From Haloferax sp. Atlit-12N (GTDB taxonomy: Archaea > Halobacteriota > Halobacteria > Halobacteriales > Haloferacaceae), in assembly GCF_003383095.1 (NCBI RefSeq), contig NZ_PSYW01000001.1, positions 1,054,001 to 1,118,000 on the forward strand: 64,000 nucleotides of DNA, written 5' to 3'. The notes beneath the pieces were generated by a model that worked only from the letters and a program-made list of their open reading frames with translations, was not told where the DNA came from and did no database searches. Every line of letters starts with the position of its first letter. Position 1 is the stretch's first letter. Both the position numbers and the translations under genes were made by a program. Shown here piece by piece: positions 33,581-42,282 of the stretch.

Positions 33581-35056
33581 TCAGTCGCGCCGCCCGCGAC
33601 GACGGGCCAGCCAACCGGCGACGCCGAGGGCCGCCGCGCCGACGCCGAGTCCGAAGCCCGGCGCGTCGGTCGCCGAAGTCGACGTCGTAGATTCGGTGTC
33701 GGACGTGGGCGCAGCTGTCTCGTTTCCGGTCGGCGTCGGCGTGTTGACGAGCGACTCGGTGGTCGTGTCCGGGCCGAGGGGCGGCGGGTCGCGCTGGTCG
33801 CCGGCGTGGTCGGGGAACGTGTAGAGCGCGGGCGACGCGTCGCCGACGCCCCAACTCGACGCGACGAAGACGCCCTCGTCGGCGAATGGGTAGGCGTACT
33901 GCGCGGTCCAGAAACTCGCGCGCTCGGGGTCGCGCCACCACGCGAGTTCGACGGGGTCGGTCGGGTCCGACACGTCGTGGCGCTTGACGCCGCCGCGGTA
34001 CCACGAGGTGTAGAGCCTGTCGTCGCGGAAGTCGAAGTTGTGCGCCGTGGTCCAGACGCCGCCGACCGTCGGGTCCGGACTGGCCGGCGGGTCGATGGTC
34101 GAGAGCCTCGTCGGCGTCGCCGGGTCCGAGACGTCCCAGAGTTCGACGCCGCTCGGCCCGCCGACGAGTTCGGTCGTCTCGTCGTCGCGGTCGACCTCGA
34201 CAGCCCATGACTCGATACCGACGCCGAGGAGGTCACCGGAGTCGTCGGTGGCGACGTAGTGGTGGTTGCCGGGCGGCGTCCGCCCCTCGCGGCGGCGACC
34301 GCGGGCGGTCAGCCCCGACAGCGCTTCGGGGTCGCCAGGCGAGACAGACCCGAGGACCGACGGCGACTCGGGGTCCGAGAGGTCGACGAGCCACGTCCCG
34401 GCGTCCCAGAGGGCGACGTGCGCGACGCCCTCGCGGACCCACACATCGTGGACGGACCGGACCGAGGCGGGCACGTCGGCCCAGCGGTCGTCGGCGTCGA
34501 CGACCGACCAGCGGCCGAGTTCGTCGCCGGTGTCGGTGTCGAGAACGACGAGTGGGTTCCGGTCGCCGTCGTTGGCGGTGAGGTACGCCCGGCCGTCGGC
34601 GGCGAAGCAGTTGTGGATGGGAAAGTCCGTCTCGTGGAAGGCGATTTCCTCGGGGGTCGCGGGCTCGGACACGTCGACGACGAGGACGCCCGCCGGCGCA
34701 CCCGGAATCGGGTTGGCCGGGCCGACGACCAGAAGCGTGTCGCCGTCGAGTTTCGCGTCGTAGAGTCCGCGGAGGGGGCCGTCTTCGCGGTCGGAAAGCG
34801 GGTCGCGGCGCTCGGCGATGAGTTCCGGGCGGTCGGGTGCGGAGATATCGACGACGGCGTAGCCGCTGGTCGCGGCGACGAAGACGGTCTCGCCGTCGGC
34901 GGATACCACGGCCTCTTTCGCGCCGTCGATATCGATGCGACCCAGCGGCTCGAAGGGGCCGGGATGGGCGGTGACGGGGCGGGAACCGGCGACGGAGGCG
35001 ACGGAGGCGGCGACCGCGCTCGCGCCGACGGTGCGGAGGAACTGGCGGCGGTCCAC
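33581..35056 (-). CDS. Tat-exported LVIVD beta-propeller protein with PGF-CTERM-like anchor
   Basis: 491 residues from GTG 35054-35056. The N-terminus [20 protein letters not shown] is a twin-arginine signal. The body has LVIVD-type repeats of the form [20 protein letters not shown] and [16 protein letters not shown], predicted to form a beta-propeller. A Thr/Ser-rich linker precedes [16 protein letters not shown]...ARRR, which fits the PGF-CTERM signal cut by archaeosortase A and replaced by lipid. It is therefore a surface protein; its function is unknown. A longer upstream frame exists, but it would bury the Tat motif. Confidence 0.85.
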   Translation of the reverse strand: MDRRQFLRTVGASAVAASVASVAGSRPVTAHPGPFEPLGRIDIDGAKEAVVSADGETVFVAATSGYAVVDISAPDRPELIAERRDPLSDREDGPLRGLYDAKLDGDTLLVVGPANPIPGAPAGVLVVDVSEPATPEEIAFHETDFPIHNCFAADGRAYLTANDGDRNPLVVLDTDTGDELGRWSVVDADDRWADVPASVRSVHDVWVREGVAHVALWDAGTWLVDLSDPESPSVLGSVSPGDPEALSGLTARGRRREGRTPPGNHHYVATDDSGDLLGVGIESWAVEVDRDDETTELVGGPSGVELWDVSDPATPTRLSTIDPPASPDPTVGGVWTTAHNFDFRDDRLYTSWYRGGVKRHDVSDPTDPVELAWWRDPERASFWTAQYAYPFADEGVFVASSWGVGDASPALYTFPDHAGDQRDPPPLGPDTTTESLVNTPTPTGNETAAPTSDTESTTSTSATDAPGFGLGVGAAALGVAGWLARRRGRRD

Positions 35057-35513
35057 GGTGAGTCTGAGCGCGCCGAGGAGAAAAATCGGACGGAGGTCCT
35101 TGGGTAAGGGGAAGGCCTGAGGACCGGAGGAAAGCGGGGACCGCTCAGTCTGCACTGGGTTGCGTGAGAACTGAAGCGACGTCGATGGGGATGGGTGGGT
35201 GGGTGGGTGTGGATACCCCATCGGCGTCGATCGGTCGACGATGGTGGTGGGGGTTGTCGACCAGTCCCGTTCTAGGCTTCCGGTGGAACGCCCGTGCACC
35301 GTGCGGTTCGACGAGAACGGGAAGGCGCCGACCGGCGCGCCGAATGATTCGGCGTCGTCGGGTGCACATCACCGTGTTCCCGGACAGGGGTTATAAGACT
35401 GCGCCACCGAGTATCAATCGAGATAACTCGACGGCGGAGAGACGAAGCGCCGCGTTACAGTCGAGACCGGTCACCGGTGCCACCTGCGCCGAAACCCGTG
35501 AATCCTCGCGGCC
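35057..35513. other. 457-base intergenic region with a G-quadruplex-type repeat
   Basis: Long gap between the LVIVD and ROK genes. It holds GGGTGGGTGGGTGGG (35193-35207, plus strand), a symmetrical TTATAA box near 35390 facing either way, and a 17-base direct repeat near its right end. A basic minus-strand frame (35145-35372) starts about 22 bases after the TTATAA box, but its composition is unlike haloarchaeal proteins, so I do not call it. Confidence 0.6.
35193..35207 (+). repeat. (GGGT)n G-quadruplex-forming repeat
   Basis: Four G3 tracts separated by single T residues on the plus strand, upstream of the LVIVD gene on the opposite strand. This is the classic compact quadruplex pattern. 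Confidence 0.7.
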
Positions 35514-35543
35514 TCACAGCCGCGAGCGGTCACCGGTGCCACC
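35468..35543. repeat. 17-base direct repeat flanking the 3' end of the ROK gene
   Basis: CGGTCACCGGTGCCACC occurs at 35468-35484 and again at 35527-35543; the second copy encodes the Gly-Thr-Gly-Asp end of the ROK kinase. The first copy lies beyond the stop. Confidence 0.8.
35505..35526 (-). terminator. Hairpin overlapping the ROK stop codon
   Basis: CTCGCGGC and GCCGCGAG form a perfect 8-base stem with a CTCACA loop, spanning the stop at 35514-35516. There is no T-run, so the role as terminator is uncertain. Confidence 0.4.
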
Positions 35544-36482
35544 GGTCATCGCGCTCGCCAACGCCCCCTCGACCACGACTTCGTCGCCGAGCGTCGTCAG
35601 TTGAATCTCGGGGATGTTCGACATGACCATCTCGCTCATCTGCTCGCGGATGGGCTCTAACACGAGGTCCGGATTGTTGAGCGCGACCGCGCCGCCGACG
35701 TAGATGATAAGCGGCGCGTACGCGTGGACGATGTTGGCGACGCCCATCGCGTTCCAGTGGCCCAGTTGGTTGATGATGTGGTCGGCGAACTCGTCCTCGC
35801 CGGCGTGTTCGAACACGTCGACCGCGGAGAAATCGGGGTCAGAGACGGGAAGCGCGGTTTCCACGGGGTCTTCCTCGTGGAGTTCGCGGGCGTACTTCGG
35901 GATGTTGTTGCCCGAGCAGTAGCCCTCCCAGTGACCGTTGTGGCCGCATCCGCACGTCATGAAGCCGTTCGGGTCGAGCGTCAGGTGGCCGACCTCGCCG
36001 GCGTTACCGTCCCACCCGGCGAGGACGTGCCCGTCGACACAGACGCCCGCACCGATACCCGAGGAGATGGTGAGGTACACCATGTCGTCGGGGTTGCGGT
36101 CGGAGTGGAACCGCTCGCCGATAACCCCGGCGTTCGTGTCGTTGTGCAGGTACACCTCGTCCGTCTCCAAGAGCACCGAGAGGGGACCGGTCAGCGGGAT
36201 TCGGTCGATGGTGTCCGGCAGGTTCGCCGGGTTCTCGACCGCGCCCTCGGCCAAGTCGAGCGGGCCGATAGCACCGATGCCGGCCGCGACCGCGTCGCTC
36301 GGGTCGATACCCGCCTCGGCACACGCCTCGCGGACGACGCCGAGGACCGCCTCGGTAATCGCGATTCCGGTCGGGCCGCGCGGAGTGTTATCACGGGCCT
36401 CTCCGAGGATAGTTCCATCGTCGTCGCCCACCACGGAACGGACGTTCGTCGCCCCCAGGTCGACGCCCACGTAGTACGCCAT
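35514..36482 (-). CDS. ROK-family glucokinase-like sugar kinase
   Basis: 322 residues. The phosphate-binding start is YYVGVDLGATNVRS, a substrate segment is LHNDTNAGVIGE, and the ROK zinc-site variant reads CGCGHNGHWEGYCSG around 175-190. The second nucleotide motif is IIYVGGAVALNN. The family phosphorylates glucose or other hexoses; in haloarchaea it is commonly annotated as glucokinase. ATG 36480-36482 is favoured over one three codons earlier because TTAGTTAA is about 30 bases before it. Confidence 0.88.
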   Translation of the reverse strand: MAYYVGVDLGATNVRSVVGDDDGTILGEARDNTPRGPTGIAITEAVLGVVREACAEAGIDPSDAVAAGIGAIGPLDLAEGAVENPANLPDTIDRIPLTGPLSVLLETDEVYLHNDTNAGVIGERFHSDRNPDDMVYLTISSGIGAGVCVDGHVLAGWDGNAGEVGHLTLDPNGFMTCGCGHNGHWEGYCSGNNIPKYARELHEEDPVETALPVSDPDFSAVDVFEHAGEDEFADHIINQLGHWNAMGVANIVHAYAPLIIYVGGAVALNNPDLVLEPIREQMSEMVMSNIPEIQLTTLGDEVVVEGALASAMTGGTGDRSRL

Positions 36483-36567
36483 CGTTCCCATAGCGATGCG
36501 CCCTCCACTTAACTAAGCGGGATTCTCGGTAGATTTACTCGCCGCGATGTAAGTCGGTGGCCGCGGC

Positions 36568-37245
36568 CTACGCGGAGTTGTTGGTCGGGAGTTTGGGGAT
36601 GAGCCACGAGAGGAACGAGTCCATGCTGCGCGACTGTATCCAGACGGTTCCCGGTCCGGTGAACGTACAGACGAGCCCCTCGCCGCTGAACAGGGTGGAC
36701 TTCAGGCCGCCGACGCGCTCGACCGAGAAGCTCGTCGTCTCGTCGAAGGCGACGATGTGGCCGGTGTCGACCGTGTAACGCTCGCCCTCGCCGAGTTCGA
36801 CCTCGTGGATGGCCCCGTAGCTCGACAGGAAACTGTCGCCGGTGCCGGTCAGTTTGAGCAGGAACAGCCCCTCGCTCCCGAAGAAGGTCTTCGCGCCGCC
36901 GAAAGAGGTGTCGAGGTCGAGCGCGGGGTCCGAGGCGATGTACGACCCGGACTGCACGTACAGGGTCTCGTCTTCGAGGGCGTGGTGGACGATGTCGCCC
37001 GGGAGCGGGGGCGCGAAAGAGACCTCGCCCGCCTGTCGGGCGCTGAACGTGTTCTGGAAGAACGACTCGCCGCCGAGGACGCTCCGTTTGAGCGACCCGA
37101 AGAGGCCGCCTTTCGCGTTCGTCTCGATGTCGATGCCGTCGGAGTAGCTGACCATCGCGCCGGCCTCCGACCGGAGCGACTCGCCCTCGTCGAGCGAGAC
37201 GGTAAGGAGGGCGAACGACGGGCGGTAATCGATGGAGTGGTCCAT
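36568..37245 (-). CDS. TIGR00266/AIM24-family protein
   Basis: 225 residues of beta-rich AIM24 fold, a family also found in bacteria and in yeast mitochondria. Recognisable stretches are LRSEAGAMVSYSDGIDIET near 27-45, GGESFFQNTFSA, GDIVHHAL and YGAIHEVELGEGERYTVDTGHIVAF. No catalytic residues are known. A TCTTAG element lies about 25 bases upstream. No functional link to neighbours is seen. Confidence 0.9.
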   Translation of the reverse strand: MDHSIDYRPSFALLTVSLDEGESLRSEAGAMVSYSDGIDIETNAKGGLFGSLKRSVLGGESFFQNTFSARQAGEVSFAPPLPGDIVHHALEDETLYVQSGSYIASDPALDLDTSFGGAKTFFGSEGLFLLKLTGTGDSFLSSYGAIHEVELGEGERYTVDTGHIVAFDETTSFSVERVGGLKSTLFSGEGLVCTFTGPGTVWIQSRSMDSFLSWLIPKLPTNNSA

Positions 37246-37335
37246 GCGAGAGATGACGGTGCGCTAAGATATGTAGTTGCCTGCGAAGTCGGTTCCCCGA
37301 CAGTCCACTCCGTCAGTCGCGCCGCCTGCAGGTCG

Positions 37336-37794
37336 TCACTTGGTGTCCGCGCGGACGAACGTCACGGGACACGACGATTCGAGCATGACCTCCTGTGCGA
37401 CGCTCCCGAAGACGGCCTTGCCGGTCGGCGAGCGCTTTCGACCGCCGACGACGAGGCGGTCGGCGTCGACCTCGCCCGCGAGTTCGACGAGTTTCTCGCC
37501 GTGGTGGCCGACTCGGCCGTGGACGACGTAGTCGATGTCCGCCTCGTCGAAGCGCCGCGTGAGCTCGCGGACGATGGCGTGTCGTCGGGCCACGTCGTCC
37601 GCGGAGACCTCCTCTGCCGTGATGTCGAAGTCGAGGTTGTCGAGGGCCTCGTCGTACTCGTCTCTCGTGAAGACGTGTCCGATGACGACCGTCGCGCCGG
37701 TCGGTCCGGCCACGTCGATCGTCTCCTCGGCGAGTCTGTCGATGCGCTCGGCGTCGCCCGCGCCGACCGCGAGCAGGATAGTTTCGATAGCCAT
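37336..37794 (-). CDS. Universal stress protein (UspA family)
   Basis: 152-residue Usp-fold protein: MAIETILLAVGAGDAERIDRL at the start and the nucleotide-binding end LVVGGRKRSPTGKAVFGSVAQEV, then CPVTFVR. The G-x-R...GS pattern predicts ATP binding. It is distinct from the Usp at 11.8 kb. GGTTAAG is about 27 bases upstream of the ATG. Confidence 0.92.
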   Translation of the reverse strand: MAIETILLAVGAGDAERIDRLAEETIDVAGPTGATVVIGHVFTRDEYDEALDNLDFDITAEEVSADDVARRHAIVRELTRRFDEADIDYVVHGRVGHHGEKLVELAGEVDADRLVVGGRKRSPTGKAVFGSVAQEVMLESSCPVTFVRADTK

Positions 37795-37986
37795 ACCAGC
37801 CCGTTCGTCCCGGTATCACTTAACCGTGCCGGGAGTTTTTACTCACATTCGAAATAAAAATTCGTGTTCGTGGCTGGCGAAGTCGCTGTCAGCCGGAGCG
37901 TCACGTGCTAGCACTATGTACGTTTCGCCGGCGGTGCGGCCGCTCGACGAGTGGGTGCGCGAGAAAATCGAACCGCGTCGGACGGC

Positions 37987-38367
37987 TCAGACGTCGGGCG
38001 CGTCGTCTTCGACCGCGCGCTTCATCGAGTCGCGGCGGGACTTCGCGTCGCGGCCCGTCGCCTCGAGGAGGAAGTCGTTCTTCGCGCTGACGGCCTCGCC
38101 CGCGGCTTCGAGGTCCTCGGGAGCGAGGTCGGCCGGGTCGGCCTCCTCGAAGTTGACCGCGAGCTTGTCCTTCTTGCCGCTGTACTTGACCGCGCCGGCG
38201 ACGATGCGGGTGAACACGGGGTTCTTGGGTTCGCCGACGACGTAGAGGTCGCTTCCTTTGAACTCCTCGGTGCCGGTGATGGGGCCGAAGTAGTCCTCGA
38301 CCGTCGCTTTCATGTCCGGAATTCGCTCTTCGAGCGTCTCCCCACGACGCATCTTGTACTCCTTCAT
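37987..38367 (-). CDS. DUF5611 family protein
   Basis: 126 residues starting MKEYKMRRGETLEERIPDMK and continuing DYFGPITGTEEFKGSDLYVVG and FTRIVAGAVKYSGKKDKLAVNFE, the recognisable DUF5611 blocks. The C-terminal third is charged and probably helical. The family is restricted to archaea, function unknown. GGTAAACC about 29 bases upstream is a likely promoter. Confidence 0.85.
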   Translation of the reverse strand: MKEYKMRRGETLEERIPDMKATVEDYFGPITGTEEFKGSDLYVVGEPKNPVFTRIVAGAVKYSGKKDKLAVNFEEADPADLAPEDLEAAGEAVSAKNDFLLEATGRDAKSRRDSMKRAVEDDAPDV

Positions 38368-38437
38368 GGACGCCTTTTCGACAGGGGATGGTTTACCTGT
38401 TTCGCGACTCTGCGACGCCTGCGAGGGCGTGCCGCGG

Positions 38438-39460
38438 TCAGGATTCCCGCTCGGCGATGTAGCCCTTTTTACACTCGGGGCAGATGTCGCCGGCCCGCAT
38501 CGACGACGAGGACGCGCCGCGGGCGTGCCCGCAGTTCGGACAGTAGTACTCGACGGCGTCGTCGGGGGCCTCGTTGCCGACGTTCGACTCGTCGGCGCGG
38601 ACGAAGTCGTCTTCCTCCGCCTCGACGTACTGACCGTTCGACTGCTGGCTTGGCGAGCTGTTGCCCTCCGGGGCTAGGCCGCCGCCGAACGAGACGGAGA
38701 CGGGTTCGCCGTCGTCGGGCTGGGCGTTCCATCCCTCGTCGTCGCCCGGCGCGTCGGGCCACGCGCCGCGTTCTCGCTCTCGGGGCTGTTCCGACTCCGC
38801 CGCGTCGGCCTCGACGCCCGCCTCGGCGTCCGCGTCGATGAACTCCGCGTCGTCGCCGTCGGCCGGCGGCGTCGGGTCGTCGGTCTCGACCTCGTCGACC
38901 TCGTCGGGCCACTGCGTCCGGTCGCGGGTGGCCGACTGCTCCTCGTCGTCGTCGAGGATGATGCCGTCGTCGGTCACCGGCGGGGCGTCGACGCTCCCGG
39001 CGTCGTCGGCCGTGTCCGGCCCGCCTGCGGGTTGGGCGTCGGCGGCGTTCGCGGTCTCGGCCGACTGTTGCGCCGCGGGGTCCGGGTCTGGGTCCGGGTC
39101 CGCGCCCGCGTCGACGTCCGCAGCAGCGTCGGTGGCTGCGGCGTCGACCTCGGCCTGCGTCTCCGCGTCCGGAGCCGTCTCGATGGCGGCGTCCTCGGCG
39201 TCGGAGACGCCGGGCTTCGGGTTCGCCGGTTCGAAGCCCGCGGCCGCGGTCTCGACTTCGCCCTCCGTCATCCCGACCTCCTCGGGCGTTCGGATGGCCG
39301 TGACCTCCTTGTTCTCGCTGATTACCTGTTCGTGTCCGCACCGCGAACAGACCTGTATCTCCCGAATCGAGACGACCACCTCGTCGCCGCGTTCCTCGCG
39401 CTCCCGTTCCGTCTCGGGGTCTCCGTAGGAGTGCCCGAGAAGACGGCAAGTAAGTCCCAT
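38438..39460 (-). CDS. Two zinc ribbons joined by a long acidic disordered linker (DUF7093-like)
   Basis: 340 residues. The N-terminal part MGLTCRLLGHSYGDPETERE...CSRCGHEQ and the C-terminal YYCPNCGHARGA...CPECKKGYI each carry zinc-ribbon cysteines. The roughly 200 residues between are almost all Asp, Glu, Ala, Pro and Thr, without predicted structure. ATG 39458-39460 is used because it begins the conserved head. I recall similar haloarchaeal proteins as DUF7093. It diverges from the DUF6432 gene. Confidence 0.75.
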   Translation of the reverse strand: MGLTCRLLGHSYGDPETEREREERGDEVVVSIREIQVCSRCGHEQVISENKEVTAIRTPEEVGMTEGEVETAAAGFEPANPKPGVSDAEDAAIETAPDAETQAEVDAAATDAAADVDAGADPDPDPDPAAQQSAETANAADAQPAGGPDTADDAGSVDAPPVTDDGIILDDDEEQSATRDRTQWPDEVDEVETDDPTPPADGDDAEFIDADAEAGVEADAAESEQPRERERGAWPDAPGDDEGWNAQPDDGEPVSVSFGGGLAPEGNSSPSQQSNGQYVEAEEDDFVRADESNVGNEAPDDAVEYYCPNCGHARGASSSSMRAGDICPECKKGYIAERES

Positions 39461-39564
39461 TACGCGAGGATTCCGGGGTTCGGAAACAAAAAGGTACCCC
39501 CTGCCTGTCGGACGCCCGTCAGACGGGCGGTACAAGTAAACAGGAGGCGAACGATGTACCCGCT

Positions 39565-39864
39565 ATGAGAGCGAGGCGGGAGTTCCGGAACCGCCGCGAC
39601 ATCGAGGTCGCGGTGCTCGACGCGCTCGTCGACCGCCACGACGAGGGAATGACGGTGTTCGAACTCCGTGCCGCCGTGGACGCCGACATCGACACCATCG
39701 AGGAGGCGCTGTCGGCGCTGAAAGACGAGAGCCTCATCGTGGTCGAGGAGGCCGACACGGGGGTACTCATCCACGCCGACGAGCGCGTCGTTCCGGACCC
39801 GAGCGAAGCCGTCGAAGAGGACGCATCGCTGTTCGAGAGACTCCGCGAGCGGTTCGGACTCTGA
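39565..39864 (+). CDS. DUF6432 family winged-helix protein
   Basis: 99 residues with an N-terminal winged helix-turn-helix: RRDIEVAVLDALVDRHDEGMTVFELRAAVDADIDTIEEALSAL with recognition helix near 45-60, followed by the wing LIVVEEADTGVLIH. The end FERLRERFGL is amphipathic. It is probably a DNA-binding regulator and is divergently arranged with the zinc-ribbon gene. TAAACA is about 29 bases upstream. Confidence 0.8.
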   Translation: MRARREFRNRRDIEVAVLDALVDRHDEGMTVFELRAAVDADIDTIEEALSALKDESLIVVEEADTGVLIHADERVVPDPSEAVEEDASLFERLRERFGL

Positions 39865-40004
39865 ACGCGGCGACGCGGAGCACAGGCTGTTTTGACTACC
39901 TGTCCATCGGTCGGTGACCGACGCCGGGTCGGCCCCGCGCCGAAAGCCGGGCGAGTCGTCCGGGAGTGGGAGGGTTTTACGCGCCGAAGGCGAAACGGGG
40001 TGTA

Positions 40005-41102
40005 ATGACACTCGTCGCCGACATCCACGAGGCACACGGTGCGACGTTCGAGACGCGCGGCGGAATCGAGGTCGTGAGCCACTACGGCCGCCCCGAGCGG
40101 ACCCACCGCGCCGTCAGAAACGGCGTCGGCGTCATCGAACACGGCTACGGCGTGGTCGTCGTCGAGGGCGAAGACCGGGTCGACTACGTCGATAACGCGG
40201 TGACCAACACCGTCCCCGACGAGGACGGAGAGGGCGTCTACGCCCTGCTGTTAGACCCCGACGGCCGCATCGAGACGGAGATGTACGTCTACAACGCGGG
40301 CGAGCGACTGCTGATTTTCACTCCGCGTGACCGCGCGGAACCGCTCGTCGAGGAGTGGCGTTCGAAGACGTTCCTCCAGCGCGTGAAAATCCGCGACGCC
40401 TCCGACGAGTTCGGCGTCTTCGGCGTCCACGGCCCGCAGTCGACCGAGAAGGTGGCGAGCATCCTCTCGGGGGCGGGCGCACCGGAGCCCGAACTCTCCT
40501 TCGTCCGCGGCTCCATCGGCGGCGAACTCGGCGTCACGGTCGTCGCCTCCGACAACCCGACCGGCGAGGAGGGCTACGACGTCATCTGCCGCGCGAAGGA
40601 CGCAGAAGACGTGCTCGACGCGCTCCTGTTCTACGGCAACCCCTCCGTCCCCGTCGGCTACCAGACGTGGGACAGCCTCACCGCCGAGGCGGGCACGCCG
40701 CTCTTCGAGTCGGAACTCCGCGGCAACGTCCCGAACGTCGTCGGCGTCCGCAACGCGCTCGACTTCGACAAGGGCTGTTTCGTCGGTCAGGAACTCGTCT
40801 CGAAGATAGAAAATCGCGGGCAGCCCTCGCGCCGACTCGTGGGCTTCCGCGCCGACGACCTCCCCGACTCGGGTGCCGAGGTCTCGGCGGACGGCGAGCC
40901 GGTCGGCACCGTCACCCGCGCCGTCGAGAGCCCAATGCTCGAATCGCCCATCGGCTTCGCGCTCGTGGACTACGGCCTCGACGCCGACGCCCTCGAAGTT
41001 GTCGTCGACGGCGACCGCGTCGGTGCGACCCGCGAGTCGCTCCCGTTCGTCGAGGGGAGCGCGGTGTCGGCGCGGATTCCGACGTATCCGGGCGAGAACT
41101 GA
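40005..41102 (+). CDS. ygfZ: YgfZ/GcvT-like folate-dependent Fe-S maintenance protein
   Basis: 365 residues of the aminomethyltransferase fold. The YgfZ signature K-x-C-[FY]-x-G-Q-E is seen as KGCFVGQE at residues 256-263. The family binds tetrahydrofolate and supports iron-sulfur enzymes; true GcvT lacks this Cys motif. ATG 40005 is preferred because a TTTTAC element lies about 31 bases before it. Haloarchaeal databases often call it aminomethyltransferase. Confidence 0.88.
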   Translation: MTLVADIHEAHGATFETRGGIEVVSHYGRPERTHRAVRNGVGVIEHGYGVVVVEGEDRVDYVDNAVTNTVPDEDGEGVYALLLDPDGRIETEMYVYNAGERLLIFTPRDRAEPLVEEWRSKTFLQRVKIRDASDEFGVFGVHGPQSTEKVASILSGAGAPEPELSFVRGSIGGELGVTVVASDNPTGEEGYDVICRAKDAEDVLDALLFYGNPSVPVGYQTWDSLTAEAGTPLFESELRGNVPNVVGVRNALDFDKGCFVGQELVSKIENRGQPSRRLVGFRADDLPDSGAEVSADGEPVGTVTRAVESPMLESPIGFALVDYGLDADALEVVVDGDRVGATRESLPFVEGSAVSARIPTYPGEN

Positions 41103-41124
41103 GCGGGGCGTCCGGGGTCAGTTC

Positions 41125-42207
41125 TCAGAACAGTTTCTTCAGGTGTTCGCGCGAGAAGAACGAACTCGGCTTGTCCATGTGGACGCCGATTTCGCCAGAC
41201 AGCGACCGGAGGCCGACCCGCTGGAGCCACTCGGGGAAGGAGTAACACCGGCGCACGAGGTGGCCCAGCCGAATCTCTCGTGAGAGTTCGTCGCGCCACG
41301 CGTCCTCGTAGGCCGACAGCGTCTCTGGGTCGTCGGGGTCGATGGTCGACGCGGCGATGTCGGCCGCGGTCATCCCGTAGAGGATACCGCCGCCGGTGAA
41401 GGGCTTAGTCTGCGCGGCCGCGTCGCCGATGAGGAACGCCCGGCGGGTCGTCGTCCGGTCCGGCGGGCCGATGGGGATAGCTCCCGAACAGAAGTGCTCT
41501 GTCTCGACGTCGTAGGTGTTCGTGAGCGCGTCGAACATCTCGTTGACCTCAGCGCCCGGTGGGGCCGCGAGGCCGTACTCGACGCCGGCGTCACCGCGGG
41601 GGATGCGCCACGCGAAAAAGCGCGGGACCGTGAGGTGCACGTCCACGAAGTCGCCGTCGTCCGGGTCGGGGTCGAACGCGAGGACGCCGTGGAGCGTCTC
41701 CGACGGTTCGGGGAGGTCGAGCGCTCGGCGGACCCGCGAAGTCGGACCGTCACATCCGGCGACCATCTTCGACTCGAACTGGACGGTGCCGGCCTCGCCG
41801 GCCACGCTGGCGGTCAGTCGGACCCGGTCGTCGAGTTCCTCGACGGCGGTGACGGTGTGTCTCTCGCGCACGTCGGCACCGGCGTCGCGGGCGCAGTCGG
41901 CGAGGGTGCGGTCGAGTTCGACGCGGTCGATGACGTTCGAGACCTCGCTTTGCTTGTAGAACGGGTAGGCCTTCGAGTTCGGGCCGCCGACGCGGAAGTT
42001 CGCCCCGTAGATGCGGTTCTGAAACAGGCGGTCGCGCGCCTCGTCGGGGACGTACTCCCAGATGTCGGTGCTGACGTGGCCGGAGCACGCGAGGGGCGTC
42101 CCGACCTCGCCTTTCTCCAGCGCGAGCACGTCGTAGCCCGCGTCGGCCGCGCGGCGGGCGAACCGCGCGCCGGCGGGACCGACGCCGACGACGGCGAAAT
42201 CGTACAT
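41125..42207 (-). CDS. Geranylgeranyl reductase-family flavoprotein
   Basis: 360-residue FAD-dependent reductase. It begins with the dinucleotide motif VVGVGPAGARFARRAADAG (7-25), then LEKGEVGTPLACSGHVS with the family Cys, VAGCDGPTSRVRRAL, and the second FAD motif RAFLIGDAAAQTKPFTGGGILYGM. The family saturates isoprenoid chains of archaeal lipids or quinones. It could be a digeranylgeranyl-glycerophospholipid reductase or a menaquinone reductase; sequence alone does not decide. Confidence 0.9.
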   Translation of the reverse strand: MYDFAVVGVGPAGARFARRAADAGYDVLALEKGEVGTPLACSGHVSTDIWEYVPDEARDRLFQNRIYGANFRVGGPNSKAYPFYKQSEVSNVIDRVELDRTLADCARDAGADVRERHTVTAVEELDDRVRLTASVAGEAGTVQFESKMVAGCDGPTSRVRRALDLPEPSETLHGVLAFDPDPDDGDFVDVHLTVPRFFAWRIPRGDAGVEYGLAAPPGAEVNEMFDALTNTYDVETEHFCSGAIPIGPPDRTTTRRAFLIGDAAAQTKPFTGGGILYGMTAADIAASTIDPDDPETLSAYEDAWRDELSREIRLGHLVRRCYSFPEWLQRVGLRSLSGEIGVHMDKPSSFFSREHLKKLF

Positions 42208-42282
42208 GGTTGGGCGTTGCCGCGCCGACCCATGAATCTTCTCGCTTCGGGCGACGGCGCGAACCGACCGAAAAACGCCCGA

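Noticed and set aside
35145-35372. Basic 75-residue frame after a TTATAA box
   Set aside because: Promoter spacing is attractive, but the Arg/His/Pro-rich product is unlike haloarchaeal proteins and lies over the G-quadruplex repeat.
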